Positions 38,701-50,400 of a stretch of 64,000 nt of DNA are shown here, in pieces. Position 1 is the stretch's first letter. Each line of letters starts with the position of its first letter. Below the pieces are notes generated by a model, which was not told the origin of the DNA, made no database searches, and worked only from the letters and a program-made list of their open reading frames with translations. This DNA comes from Aquila chrysaetos chrysaetos. Its lineage: Eukaryota > Chordata > Aves > Accipitriformes > Accipitridae. The stretch spans positions 72,268,742 through 72,332,741 of the forward strand of contig NC_044007.1 in NCBI RefSeq assembly GCF_900496995.4, in the 5' to 3' direction. Both the position numbers and the translations under genes were made by a program.

Positions 38701-41700
38701 AGGCATCCTCACCTCCCCGGAGCACAGGAGGGGAGCAGCCGCTCACCCTCACGGCCTCTTCCCCGCCTGTCATCCATCCTCTGCATTGCTCCATGCAGGG
38801 CAAGCTCCAAGGACAAAAGTTTACAGCCCAGTCTAGTTTCCTATTTCATTTTGCTCATCTATGATGGTGAGAATATTTAAATATCCAAACAGGGAATACT
38901 TATGGTTGCCTGCCTGTTAGCACAATATTTTTACGCCTGCCTCCAAAACTGTAAACATGGGAATCAAACATCTGCTGTGCTTTCAGCAGGAGAAGGGATT
39001 ACAGTGAGGTACAACTACTAACATTTCCTTTATTTCTAGCTTGGATTTTTTTTTTTTTTTAATTGCTAAGTGTTTCAACACAATGATCTTACACACAGTA
39101 TAAAAGAACTTACATTTAAATAGGCTTACAATTATTTTCACTATGTATTAATAATTTGGATGACACATGCCCTACTCTTTCATGAGCTGCCAGGGTAAAA
39201 AAAATCCCGTCTAGCCCAGCAAACTTCTCTCTGCATGGCTTCACACCAGTGAACAAGAAAGGAATGCTCCCTGAACCTCCAGGCTTCACCTAAAGCCACC
39301 GAGTGACTTTGCCATGTCTGCAAGTGGTCCCATCTATCAGGGTTTAAGACAGATGTTTTCTGCGCTGCAGCTGTTACAAGAGTCCGTGTGTTCAAACTTG
39401 TAAAGGAGTCAGGCCACTGCAGTTGAAATACATCTGCACCCAGTCAACCGAGTTCAGGTGTGGCTGAAAGCATGCCAAGTATTTCGGAGAAAATACCTAT
39501 GGGGACTATTGTTCTTACAAAAAATGAAGGTGTGTAAATGGATTTGTTCATTTCAGGCAGAATTCTCTTTATCAGTCATGTTTGGTTTTAGACAGATTTC
39601 TTGTGTGTTGTAACTTGGACTATGCTTAAGGGAAATTTAGGTAAACAAAGAAATAGTTGTTTCTGTCTCTTCAGCAACGTGTTATAATGTTGCCAAAGCT
39701 ATCAAGCTTTCTTATGAAAATATCGTAAAAACATTTCTTTATAACTAAGTATTGGGATACATATAAGGGATACGTATGACATGAATCATCCTTTTTTTTT
39801 TTTTTACCTTGCCCTGATCAAGATGCAGTACCCAGCACTTTGCTGGATGTCATTATGCAGCCACGCCTTCTGAGCAGCAGCAGTCCTTCATCAAATGCCT
39901 TTCGATGTTGTTTTTTTTTTTTAGAGAAAACATGTCTTTCTGTATCACTGTCTGACTTTTGAAAGATGAGAAAAGTAATTAATTTCTTTGAGTTCTTGGG
40001 ACTCACTGCCTTTCCTCCTGATGAAATTCACAGGATACAAATTTTCTTCCGGTGATGTAAGGAGGATCTTTCTGATCTTTCTGCATGCTCCAGCCAGTCT
40101 GCATCACTTTACTTTTGGTTTTGGGAAAGGGCTTCTGCAAACCTGCCAGAAGTTTTGCCCAGTGACTCCAACCGGTAAATTGCCATAAGCATGGGAAAAT
40201 CTCAAGAGAAAGCTGAGCTGAACCCTTTTCTACCCCCAGCAGCATCACGGCTCCTCCCGTGGTCTAAGCATCTCTCCACCTGACACTGCCATTATCCGAC
40301 AGAGGATCTAGAGAGAATAAATATACCGTTAATTAAAAATGTTTTTATGTGACAAGAAAACAGCCTCGAAAGAACATTAGAGCGTTCTGATGCCATCACT
40401 GCAAGATGGCATAGGACAGTGTGCATAGCACAGTGCGGGGCAATAAGAAGAGGAAAATGCTGGGCGAGAAGCCGCCTTGGTTGACGGGGTATGTACATAT
40501 TAATATTTGATGGAGGAGGGGAAAGAGAGGAGAAGGATTCAGAAAAATATTTCTTTCAGTTGGTGCTATACTTCTTACAAAACAAAACACCCACAAACTC
40601 AGTAGGAAAGCAGCATGTCAGAAAACTTAAGTGATCAAGTAGCTGTGAAGTCATTGAACATCTTTAAAATATTCTTCCCCTCCAGGTCATATATTACGAA
40701 GAAATACTGCTCTCCAACCCTAGCATGGATTTCTTTACTGTAAAATAAACTTGGATTTGTGTCTGACAATCAATCTTGGAAGCTAAAGTCCATATACACA
40801 CAAGAGAGGACTGTACGCTTCCCCGTCGATATGCCATACAACAGAAATTAAAAGCCATGCTGTGGGGTGAATAAGTGATTCAGTCCTCCTTCGATTTTCC
40901 TCTTTTGAACATCAATGCAGGTTCCACTTGTGTGGCAGATTCTTGTTCAGTGGGAAGTAGATGGTGTTTCATTTTATACTCAGGTTATCAGACAGATACA
41001 GACTACATTTTAATTAATACATATTTTGTATTTGAAAATGAACTGTTTGCTGTCTGGGAAAATGCAGTTTCTAAAAAACAATAGTTACAGAAAATTTCTA
41101 CTTTATGAAGCAACTTTGTAAGAACTCAACAGTTTGGTTCCACATCCCTCAGGTTTCAGCAAAACCTGTGCTAGATAATGTAAGTTTACAAATTGGAAAT
41201 AAAGATTGTATTTATTTATTTTTTTAATTATTTTTACTTAAACTATTGGCACTGGTGGTTCAGTCGTTCAGTCCTGATTTTTCCTTCCTTTTTGTTGTTG
41301 GTAGTAGACACAGGACAAAGAAACTTACTCAGCAGCCATGTCAGTGGCTGCATCTTTTTCTTTTTTGTTGCCTTTCCTTTTTTGTTCCCTTAGGAATACT
41401 TACTTTTCTTGACTCGACTCTTCATTTGTTGACTGGTTTGTCTCCAACAAGTTCCTCCTCCTGCAAGTACAGCGCTCTGTCCTTCTTCTGTCCCTTGTTC
41501 TCTGACTCCGAAACAGTCCAAGAGATGAAGAGTCCAAGTCTCCACATGAGGAGAGGATCTCCTTTCTGCTGCCAGCTTAACGTCCTGGCAGAGGAGTAAA
41601 AACTCTTGAGAATCTGACTTAAGCTTCTTTTAATTATCCAAATCTAATGGGATCTTTATTCATTATAACTTTCACCTTTTTTTGTATTTCTAGGATGATT

Positions 41701-44369
41701 TTCAATACACGTTGAAGGTTTCCAGTGGTTTTCACAACCGGCTCATTGCCCCATCATACCTAGGCAAGGTACCGTTCAGCACTGCTGTGTCAATCACAGG
41801 GATCTTTGTTGCAAAATTCAGATCGTAATAATTCCCGCACAGCACAAGAAGCCATGGATATCTCTTTTCAGTGGAGATATAATTAAAAGACACATAATTA
41901 CTGCCAGAAAATATTTCAAGGAAACATTAGTGTTTCAGCATGTGATGTTTGTTTATAGGTAATATTCGGAGCAGTCTTCTAGGCTCCCCTAAGATTAAAA
42001 TCAAAACAGTTCACCAGTGGAAAGATGCCTCAATTTGTCAGCTGAGCATCTGGTATCTTTGCAATTTAACACAGCATTGAAAACTTTTTTGTTAATGCTT
42101 TAAACCTAATCACACATTTGAATATAAATATTTTCTATGCACTGAGGTCAGCACAAACCTGATAAAATTCTCACTAAAGGGAAGAACATCCGATTAAGTC
42201 ATATTGAACCTGCTTATTAGATGGACGGGAGGCATTGCAAAGTGTTCACTCAGCAAGAAACGTTTTCTTTCTGTAGATTTTCTAATGGAAAGGTTTTTGC
42301 TGTTACATCTTTATCAACAAACCTCTCTGGATATACTAGAACAGCTCTTTCAGTGGACACACTTATTCTGGAAGGAGTTACTTTTTTATTTATTCTGACA
42401 GAAAAAAGAATTTTTCTTTTCCAGAATATAAGGATTAACATGAACAGCAATAGCTGCCAAAATTCATGCCTACTGTAACACTGGTATTATTCCAAATGGA
42501 GAAGTATTACATTTTTTTCCTAATGCAGTTCTCTTGTAATGCTTGGAGGAGATAGTTCGTGTACTATAAAGGAAAGCCCTGACTACCTGCGACCGTGTGG
42601 TACCTTTTAAAGGAATACATCCACTAGCCCCAGCATCATGGCCATACGATTTGCATAATAACTTTCTGCCTATCCAAATTCATATTTCCATTACAATTGT
42701 ATAAGAGAGACTCTTAGTATTTTTCTCTGCTGTTAAACAGCTGCTGCATTTCAGGCTGGTGAAATAGTTCTACATATAATTTTCCTTTTTATTAATGAAA
42801 GTGCTTCAGGATCTCTCTAGCTGAAAGATGGCATAGAAATGCAAATTATCCTTAGCCGCATAACTCAGAATTACCTTTGCATTTTACTCTTGATCTGTAT
42901 CTATATATAAAGCCATCCTGAAAACCAGTGACATTAGGCTTGCTCATATAACCGACATGCTTTTGGGGAAAATAAACAGATAGAACTGCCAACTGCTACA
43001 GGAATGTTGTAATCCAATGAATGTTCATGCTGAAAAGTATCTCCTTTAATGAATTTTTTTCAGAAAACAATTTAATTTCATTTATAAGTTTAGAAAACAA
43101 AACCCAACAAATTGATACCTGAAAGCCTGAATGAATGTATGTCGTAACTCCTCAAGTTGCCTTTTCCCCCCTAGTTTTATTAACACAGACATTTGGGTTC
43201 ACATCAATACTTGTTCTTTGAATCCTTTCATATAAGTTTCTTTTAGTAATGACTGTAACAAAACATATCCCGGCAGAAGCTTGCAAAATATAAGCCTGTT
43301 TAAGTTACTCAGTAACAATAACATTTCTTCAAAACTGCAGAAAAAGAAACTCTAGCTGCACACAAATTAAATTTAGATCACTCCTTTGCAGACAGTGAAA
43401 GCCTGGCAGGCCAGGAAAAATCCATAAATGTGATCGCAGTGACAGAAAGTAAAACAAAAAAGAGGTCTCTGATGTCCAGGCAGCGCGTGCCTACCCAGTG
43501 CGGGAGAAGTCTCTTCACGGGACTGTCAGTGGTTCGCTCCCCATCCCCATGAGGTGGCTGCCTCCATGACGAAGCTTTCAAAAAGCAATCAGACAGGATT
43601 TGAACAAAACCAAAACTCTGAACGAAAGGGCAAGAATAAAGTGCTCATCACAATTGTATTTAGCTATTTAGCCACACCAGCAATAGCGTCTCCAACGGTT
43701 ACAGATCGCCCATCTTGCTGCTACTACACAAATGTCAGCAAGGATTCTCATAAATACTCTCCCATTTACAAGCTGCTTAGCGTTATGGCAAAACCCTTGG
43801 TAAAGCTGGTTACTTGCAGGGATTGCTCCCAGAACTGCAATACGAGTTAGTACAAACGGTTCACCTAGGTCACCACCTCTCCTGGGGCAGTGATCAAATT
43901 ATGACTTCCAGGGGAGACTGGAGTACTCCTTGGGAGGTAGATGTTGCAGTGAAGGGCTATTATTTTGATAAAGATTTAAAAGTAATGCCCTTAACCACAG
44001 CACAGATGAGAACCACAGCAGTTTCTGCTCGTGCCTCTCATTGGAAAGCAAGCAAGCAGTAGGCACCCTGAGGAGGGTCTCCAGCACAGAGGTACCAGCA
44101 AACCGAATCACTTTAGCGCTTGCCCACCTGAAAACGAAGAGAGGGTGTAGACGAGTGGAACGTAAAAGTACAAACCCGAATGTAAATACTAGTTTAAATA
44201 CTTCTCATCTTGCAATAAATGTATCATGGCATCCTCAGTACCCACAGTTGCTCAAGGCTCTTGTTTCAGGGCTAAAGATAGCTCTGCTGGTAACATGAGA
44301 CAAAATAATGGTGGAATCGTTTTACTCCAAGAGAAGCTGGGTACTAAGGAACCAGCTTTATTTCCCATG
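32786..44369. other. Intergenic, no gene seen
   Basis: Read on both strands without finding an exon or RNA gene. T-rich low-complexity DNA with several TTTTGAAT-type motifs occupies about 36,180-36,340. T runs occur at about 39,049-39,060 and 39,792-39,806. Frames up to 175 codons (37679-38206, +) show no family resemblance. If human gene order holds, PTPN3 would lie upstream on the same strand, but I recognised none of its conserved phosphatase segments here. Confidence 0.5.
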
Positions 44370-44384
44370 CCCCCCCCCCCCCCC
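44370..44384. repeat. C15 homopolymer tract
   Basis: Fifteen consecutive C, followed by a further short C-rich segment. Confidence 0.8.
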
Positions 44385-45579
44385 AGCCCCAGCTCCTTCC
44401 AGAAGATCCTTTGCCGTGAGCATTATCTCCTATTGCTTAATGCGAGATTTAATGGGACCTCGGCATCTCTATGGCGGTTCTGTAAATACAGCACTGCCTC
44501 TGGGGTATGGCCACTGGCCTGTATCGTGTGTGCTGCTACTGCAAGTCAAGCAAGCCTAGGTTTATGTATTTTAAAATAGCAGACTTCTGTTTTCATGACA
44601 GAAGTTGAGACAAAGGGCTGAAGTCTCACAGCTGAGTGAAGAAGCTTTTTAGCACTGCAAAAGACTCGCTCAGTTTTCTGCCAGGCCAGTCCTGAGTGAT
44701 GCCAGACCTCCCTTCCACCCCACTCTCCTTTGCACCAGAATTGCTGTAGCTCCCTCAAGAGACAAGGGTATTTCTGCTGAATTTCCAACCCTTAGGATCA
44801 TTTGTGTTGCATACGGTATGCAAACGAGCTTGATGGGACTGTGATACCTTCACAGTGCTCAAAGCAGTGTGCTGTACCATTCAGGATCTGAAAGAAAATT
44901 CAAATTCTGCTCCTAATGCAAAAAAAAAAAAAAAAAAAAAAAAGTAAAAACCCCATAATCTGTTGTGTCTACTCTTGATTGTGAACATTAGCAGGCATTA
45001 GCACCTTTCCACTCTGTTTCTGTAAAAGCTCTTTTATGCAGCTCTACAGTGCCGAAAGGGCTGCCGATGCATCCCTGCCAAAGATCATGCAGTTTAGTGA
45101 CAGTCTTGGCTGATGAGACACTTCAAGACCTGATGCAGCGCGCTGAAGAAACACGGAAAAGGATGCAGAAGCAGCAGGCAGTTACCTAATACTATCAAGT
45201 CTCAATAAAAAATGACAAGCCGAGACATTTTGGCAGGCTTTCCGAATACCTAATAGGACGCTTGTGTAAACTGGCCTGGAAGCAAGGTTAAGGGAAATAA
45301 ATCCACAGCAGAAAAAACAACGAAAAAACTTTAGAAGCAGCAAATTATTTCAGTTCAAAGCCCCTTAGATCGCATCTGACCATAGGGTGATAGAATTAGT
45401 CCCACTGATTGCTTCCACGAGATACGATTCGGGTCCAGTATTTTACACACGGCCATTCATCAGACGTGCTCCCACCCGAGCCGGAATACGTAAATATTTA
45501 ACTTATTGGCAGGAGCGACTGCGTGAGGGGGTATTTGTGCCTATGGATTCGCTATGGCACTGGAATAAACCCGCGCTCC
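44385..45579. other. Gene-free DNA upstream of the EPB41L4B CpG island
   Basis: No gene recognised. It holds a small perfect inverted repeat (ACTTCTGT at 44583-44590 and ACAGAAGT at 44598-44605, 7-nt loop) and an uninterrupted A24 tract at 44920-44943. GC content begins to rise after about 45,390 toward the promoter island. Confidence 0.55.
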
Positions 45580-45759
45580 TTCCTCACTTGCAGCAGAACC
45601 GAGAGGGAGCGAAACCCCGGGAAGGTCTGGGGAGAGGGTGCCTCGCTTTTACGGGGGAACCCGTTCTCCCCAAAACCACCGGACCACCGGTGATCGATCG
45701 CATCGGCAAAGGCGGGAGCGTTCTTCGCGCACCGGCCTCGCTCCCTTCTCCCCAACCCG

Positions 45760-45786
45760 TTTTTTTTTTTTTTTTTTTTTTTTTTT
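45760..45786. repeat. T27 homopolymer inside the CpG island
   Basis: An uninterrupted run of 27 T is embedded in otherwise GC-rich island sequence. A homopolymer of this length is mutable and often mis-sized. Confidence 0.85.
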
Positions 45787-45932
45787 ATTTCGCTGTTCGC
45801 TTCCCCCGTCCCCTCTCCCGCCCCGGCCGAAGGGGAGGTTAAGCGGCAAACCGGGCCCCGGCCGAGGCCCCGCCGCTCCTCCCCGGCCCGGCGGGCGGCG
45901 GCGAGGGGCAAAGCGCCGCCATCGTCCCAAAC

Positions 45933-45948
45933 AACCGCCGGGGCGGTT
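45933..45948. promoter_or_regulatory. Palindromic double GC box
   Basis: AACCGCC and GGCGGTT form perfect 7-bp inverted arms separated by GG, giving GC-box cores on both strands about 360 bp upstream of the EPB41L4B start codon. Sp/KLF factors bind such cores; use at this site is inference. Confidence 0.45.
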
Positions 45949-46225
45949 CGCTTGGAGGAGCGGGGCTTGAGGCGGCCGGCGGGCCTCCCCGCCACCACAG
46001 GTGGCCCTGCCGCCGTCGCCCGCCTCAGCAGCTCCCCCTGCCCGCCGCTCGGCCTTCCCCCGCCTACAGCGCTCGGTTCGGCGGTGGGAGGGGACCGCGG
46101 GGCCGGCCCCGCCGTACTGCTGGAAGGCGGAGCGGGGCGGCGGGGACGGCCTGGTTCCCGGCGGGCGGCGCTGGTGCTGCGTTGCCGTGGGAGGCGGCGC
46201 CCGGCCGGGCGCGGAGCTGCGGGCT

Positions 46226-46249
46226 CGGCGGCGGCGGCGGCGGCGGCGG
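46226..46249 (+). repeat. (CGG)8 trinucleotide repeat in the 5' UTR
   Basis: Eight pure CGG units followed by a GGGAGG-rich stretch lie about 55-80 bp upstream of the EPB41L4B start codon. If transcription starts upstream, they are in the 5' UTR. Read in frame with the gene they would encode polyalanine, because the frame is open here. Confidence 0.85.
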
Positions 46250-46305
46250 GGAGGGAGGGAGGGCGGGGAGGGGGGGGTGTGAGCGGCCGGGCAGGGCGCC
46301 CCAGG

Positions 46306-46587
46306 ATGCTGCGGTTCCTGCGCAGGACCTTTGGCCGGCGGTCGATGCAGCGCTACGGGCGAGGAGGCGGGCGAGGTGGGCTCGGCGGTGAGGGGGACGA
46401 GCGGGACGGGGGGCTGCGTGGAGCCGCCGCCGTCGCCGCGGGAGGTTTCCCCTCCTCGCCGCACCCCGGAGGGGTCGTGCACGGCGCCGGAGCGGCCGTT
46501 CACATCCCGGCGGCCGGCGGCAGTAAGCCGGTGCTGCAGTGCCGCGTCCTCCTCCTAGACGGGACCGAAGTCAGCGTGGAGCTGCCG
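46306..46587 (+). CDS. EPB41L4B: EPB41L4B first coding exon (partial gene)
   Basis: This exon encodes the first 94 residues of a band 4.1-like FERM protein. I identify EPB41L4B (also called EHM2 or LULU2), a cortical protein linked to the actin cytoskeleton, epithelial junctions and cell motility. The N-terminus MLRFLRRTFGRRSMQRY matches EPB41L4B as I recall it; the paralogue EPB41L5 begins MLSFFRRTLGRRSM. A low-complexity Gly/Arg/Ala linker follows (about residues 18-68), then AAVHIPAAGGSK and LQCRVLLLDGTEVSVELP (residues 77-94), the first strand of the FERM F1 lobe. The start codon has A at -3. The exon ends in phase 0 at GTGAGT, where the family's KHAKGQ-type exon 2 should follow; that exon is beyond the window. 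The frame is also open for 118 codons upstream from an ATG at 45952, but family N-termini favour 46306. Confidence 0.9.
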
Positions 46588-46593
46588 GTGAGT
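46588..46593 (+). other. EPB41L4B: Splice donor of EPB41L4B exon 1
   Basis: GTGAGT directly follows the ELP codons (GAG CTG CCG). It is a full-strength U2-type 5' splice site and ends the coding exon between codons (phase 0), as expected for this gene family. Confidence 0.9.
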
Positions 46594-46839
46594 AACGTGC
46601 GCTTGCCTCCCCTCGCCTGCGGAACAGCGCTTGCCATCTCCCCTCATCTTCCCTCCTCCGCATCGTCCGTGCTGACAGGCTCACCCAGCCCCGGCCGCGC
46701 AACGTGCGCCGTTCTCCGGGCGAGCCCGGCTACTTTCTTCCTCCCCTCCGCCGCCGATCCCCGCCTGCGTGCACCTGCTGCCAGGTGCGCGGCGTCCCTC
46801 CCCGCCATGACCGCCGCTCCGCTCTCCCCGCCGGCTGCG

Positions 46840-47176
46840 CCCCCCCCCCCCCCCCCCTTTTTTCCCCGGAGCGAGCGTGGAGGTGGGCAACCGTTCCCCC
46901 CCCCGCAGCCAAAAAAACAGCCCCCCTTGCAGCGATGCCTTCCGCGGCGCCTCTCCCCGGAGGGGCTGTCCCTGTCTACCGCTCTGTGTGTGTCGTTCGT
47001 TCGTCACCCCCCCCCCCCCCCCCCCCGGCTTGGAGGAGGAGGGTTTGGCGGGCTGCCGTGTGGGGAGCCGGCAGGGGCGGCCCCGCAGCACCTGTGGCGC
47101 CGGCGGGGAGAGCGGGGCGAGGCCGCGGCCGTGAGGCGAGGCCGGGCGGCGGGGGGTCTGCGGGGGGGGGGGGGGG
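46840..47176. repeat. Clustered C/G homopolymers at the start of intron 1
   Basis: Within about 340 bp there are C18 (46840-46857), C20 (47007-47026) and G15 (47162-47176), plus shorter C runs. The C runs put G-runs on the template-complement strand and the G run puts them on the sense strand, so both can form G-quadruplex-type structures. Lengths are probably inexact because such tracts are hard to sequence. Confidence 0.8.
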
Positions 47177-47420
47177 AGCCGCCTCGTTCGTTCTTGTTTT
47201 CTGACCCACACACACCGCCTTTCTGCCGGCGGGAGAGGAGCGGGGCTGGCCGAGGGGCTGCGGGGGCCTCGCTCGGGCGTGTGTGTGGCGCGTTGCCTTT
47301 CCCCCCCTGAGGGACGCCTGAGGTGATTCTCTTCCCGCCCTCCCGGTCCCCCTTCGCCCGCCCTCCCGCTGGCCGTGAGGGGCGGCCCGGCCGGTGCCGG
47401 AGCTGAAGTTTTTCCCCTTT

Positions 47421-50400
47421 TCCTGGTGCTGCGCTGAAGGAATGAGGAAGGGACGGTGCCGGCCTGCCGAGCCGTGTGTGCGTTCGTGTTTGCCTGCTTG
47501 GTGAAGTTGGGCCGCGTTTGTAGGGGTTTCGGCATCCCCGGAGCCCGTTGTACGTCCTCGTCTCTGTTAAAGGAAGCCCGCGCGGTGTATATTGCTAATT
47601 TGTGGAATTTAGGTTTTGCCAGACTTTTCCCTCTCGCGGCTGCTAAACACTCTATACCTGTCCTTTTTTTGCTGACCCTTTCCCTCCCTCTTGAAAACCA
47701 GGTTTCCCATGAAATAATACAGAAGTTTATCATATTTGAAAAACATGTAATCATCTTTCCGTTTCAACCCAAATAATCGCCAGCCAGTGAGCTTCATCTA
47801 CAAAAACAGATGGGGGAACTTACTAATGACGAGTGTGACAACCTGTAGTGTAAAAGAGAGAGTGGTTGTTTTTTTTTTTCAAGAGTACCTTTTGAATCTT
47901 GCTAGGTGCCTTTCATATTAATAGTTATCTGTATACATTGGCGTCATTTCGCTAAAACGTGGAATTTGCCAACCCTATGGTTTCTGCTTAAAAGAAACCG
48001 AAGGGATGGAGTAAGACTCTTACAAGTGCATATAGAAGTATGTGAATGGAGCCACCTAGAGATACTTGCTGCAGAATTATCAGGCCTCCCTTGCCTCACC
48101 GCCTGGATCAAGCATTTCCAGATATTGGAAATGCTAATACATTTCCTCTCCTCCCATCTCCTTCGCAACTTGCTGCAGTCCTTCTAACATCTCAGCACGA
48201 ACCTTTTCTAAAGAAGGCTTGATGAATGTTATCAACGTGCTAAGGATTTACTTCTAGTGGTTTATGTAGATAAGCTCAGTAAATATTTTGCTTAAGGTTA
48301 TACTCCCTCTGATTTATCAGGGTTCAGCTTTTGCTGTAGAGCCTGTTTAAGACGGTCTGTGGTTTTGAAGCATCGGAAAATAAGGTAATAGCACTCTTCT
48401 TAATCCTTGAGTATTGAAAGTATATGGAAGTATCTGCTTGGTCCAGTAAAGCAGCCGTGGAGCACTCTTGCTTGAATTTGACCTCCAGACAAAGCCTAGA
48501 CTGCCAGTGTTCTCAGAATGTGAGCTGCACATGTGGTGGTTGTAGTTAATTTGTCCAAAGAGAGGGAAAGAAGTTGGTTTGGGTTTTGGTTTTTTTTTCA
48601 CTGAAATCCCTAGACTGGTGGAGGACTCTGGAGCACGTAATAGCTGTCAATGTTTTGAGGATTAAAAACGGTTCTGTTGAATTACATATCTGTTCCTCAT
48701 GCTTTTTCCCTTTCTTTCACGAAAGTAACACCCACACTGAGAGTTAGAAAAACTGAAAGAGGCGTTGCACCATTTATAGAAATTGATCAGTAAAGTTTCT
48801 CTGAGCTTTGCAGCTCTAGATTTTATGGGATTAGGGCCTGAAATGGAACGTGCTTTAATACTCAGAAGCTGTGGTACAGGACTGGTTAAGCTGAATGAAT
48901 TGAGTAGCATCTTTTCCGTTTCAAAAAAAAAAAAAAAAAAGTTGTATGGTGTTTTCTTCCCATTTCAGCTCAAATTTTATTGAAAGGGAGGGAGTGTGGG
49001 CTTCATTACCAGTGAGCAGCTTACCCATGAAATCAAGTGTGTAGTTAATTGGCAGAGGACTTTACTGTGCTGCTGATTGTGTTCACAAGCACTTATTTCG
49101 GGAGATACTGGCATCTGTAAAAAGTGCTCTTTTTACTGCCTGCTAACATTACACCCCAGTTGTCTTTACAGTGGAAAAAGGACCTTGTTGATATTAGAAC
49201 GTGATACTCTTGCAACTACAACTTTTTAGGCAGCTATCTAAGACTTAGAAATAATTGAAAGGTTTATTAGATTTTTAAAGACTACCGGATCTATTTGTTT
49301 GTGTGGAGGAATGACAGAAAAGACATGACTGAGGGAAAGCTTTAGCTATACGTGTACAAAAAAAGTTTCAGGGCTTTTTGTTGACTTAATGGTGTTGGTT
49401 TTTTTAATATTCAAGTAAAGCTCAAACCCTGAAACTTTTGTCTAGGTTAAATGTATTAGGTTCTGCCACAGTGTTTTCTCATATGCGGGGGCTGATGGTG
49501 GTACTGGAAAAATAAATCCTACGTCAGTAGGTTGATAACTGTCTTTGGGGTTAAGGTTATCATTTATGTGATAGTACCTGTGTTAGAAACTGCACATCTG
49601 GTAAGTTCTTGTCTGCTCATGGTGGAAACAGAAGTAGAGATCTACCTGGATGTCCGAGTCCTTCCTTAGCTTGTTCTTCTCTAGACTGTATAGCAATATT
49701 GTGACCAGGGTCACCTTTCTTCTTTATCTGCATTTCCACGCTCGCTTCCTTCTGGGGCATTTGCACTTCATTCCTTTTACTGCATGTCTTCTGCCCTCGG
49801 ACTACCCCATCTTCTAGCCTGCCCTCTACGGTGCTGTGTACTCTTTCACTTGTAGGTGTTCTCTGGCTTTCCTGAACTTGTTTCCTACCCAGCTGTCCCC
49901 ATACAAATGTCAACATAAAATTATTCTGAGCACTGTAGATACCCCTGGATAATGGTGTCTGTACTCAGCTTCTCGCATGAAATTTCAAGGATTGCTTGAC
50001 GATGCTGGCTTTTCTGTTCACTATTAAGGCCAGAATCGTGTACTTTGAAAGTATTCTTTCTAAACAGAATAATGCACTGGATGGCTTTTAAAACCCAGGA
50101 GCTCCTCAGGGCCCTGTATTGAATGTGAGATGCTATTAAGGTTGGATCCGTTGTATAGGAGTGAGTGGCAGTTGACCAGTTCTGTTGCTGTGGGGTGATT
50201 TCCCACGGGAAGGGGGAGCATAGATGGTGTCATTACTTCCTCTTGACCTGACACCACGCATCTGCACATCTGAAATCTAGTTATAAGGATTGACGCAAGG
50301 AGAAAAATACTTAAATTAGAAACCATCCTTTCCTCCCTCTCACATAGGTATCGTCATATTTCTTTTTACCATGGAGAACCTGTTTAGTATCTTTTGTGTT

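Larger units (their letters stand above)
45580..47420. promoter_or_regulatory. CpG island spanning the EPB41L4B promoter and exon 1
   Basis: About 1.8 kb of very GC-rich, CpG-dense DNA contains the presumed promoter, 5' UTR, first coding exon and start of intron 1. Multiple GC-box (GGGCGG/CCGCCC-like) matches occur, and no TATA box stands at a convincing distance from the start codon. This fits a dispersed, TATA-less CpG-island promoter. The many long frames open on both strands inside it, including a 357-codon minus frame, are composition artefacts. The transcription start cannot be fixed from sequence alone. Confidence 0.85.

Noticed and set aside
44583-44605. Small hairpin (8-bp arms, 7-nt loop)
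   Set aside because: Too short for a microRNA precursor, and such palindromes are expected by chance in 64 kb.
45649-46503. 284-codon minus-strand frame over EPB41L4B exon 1
   Set aside because: Antisense shadow of the exon and its 5' UTR in a GC-rich island. It includes a polylysine run made by the T27 tract.
46588-47310. Continuation of the EPB41L4B exon 1 frame to a stop at 47310
   Set aside because: The frame runs through a perfect GTGAGT donor into homopolymer-rich intron. The conserved protein continues in exon 2 instead.
46681-47754. 357-codon open frame on the minus strand across the CpG island
   Set aside because: Proline/arginine/glycine-rich product of GC-rich DNA and homopolymers. 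It overlaps other frames and has no domain or antisense gene evidence.
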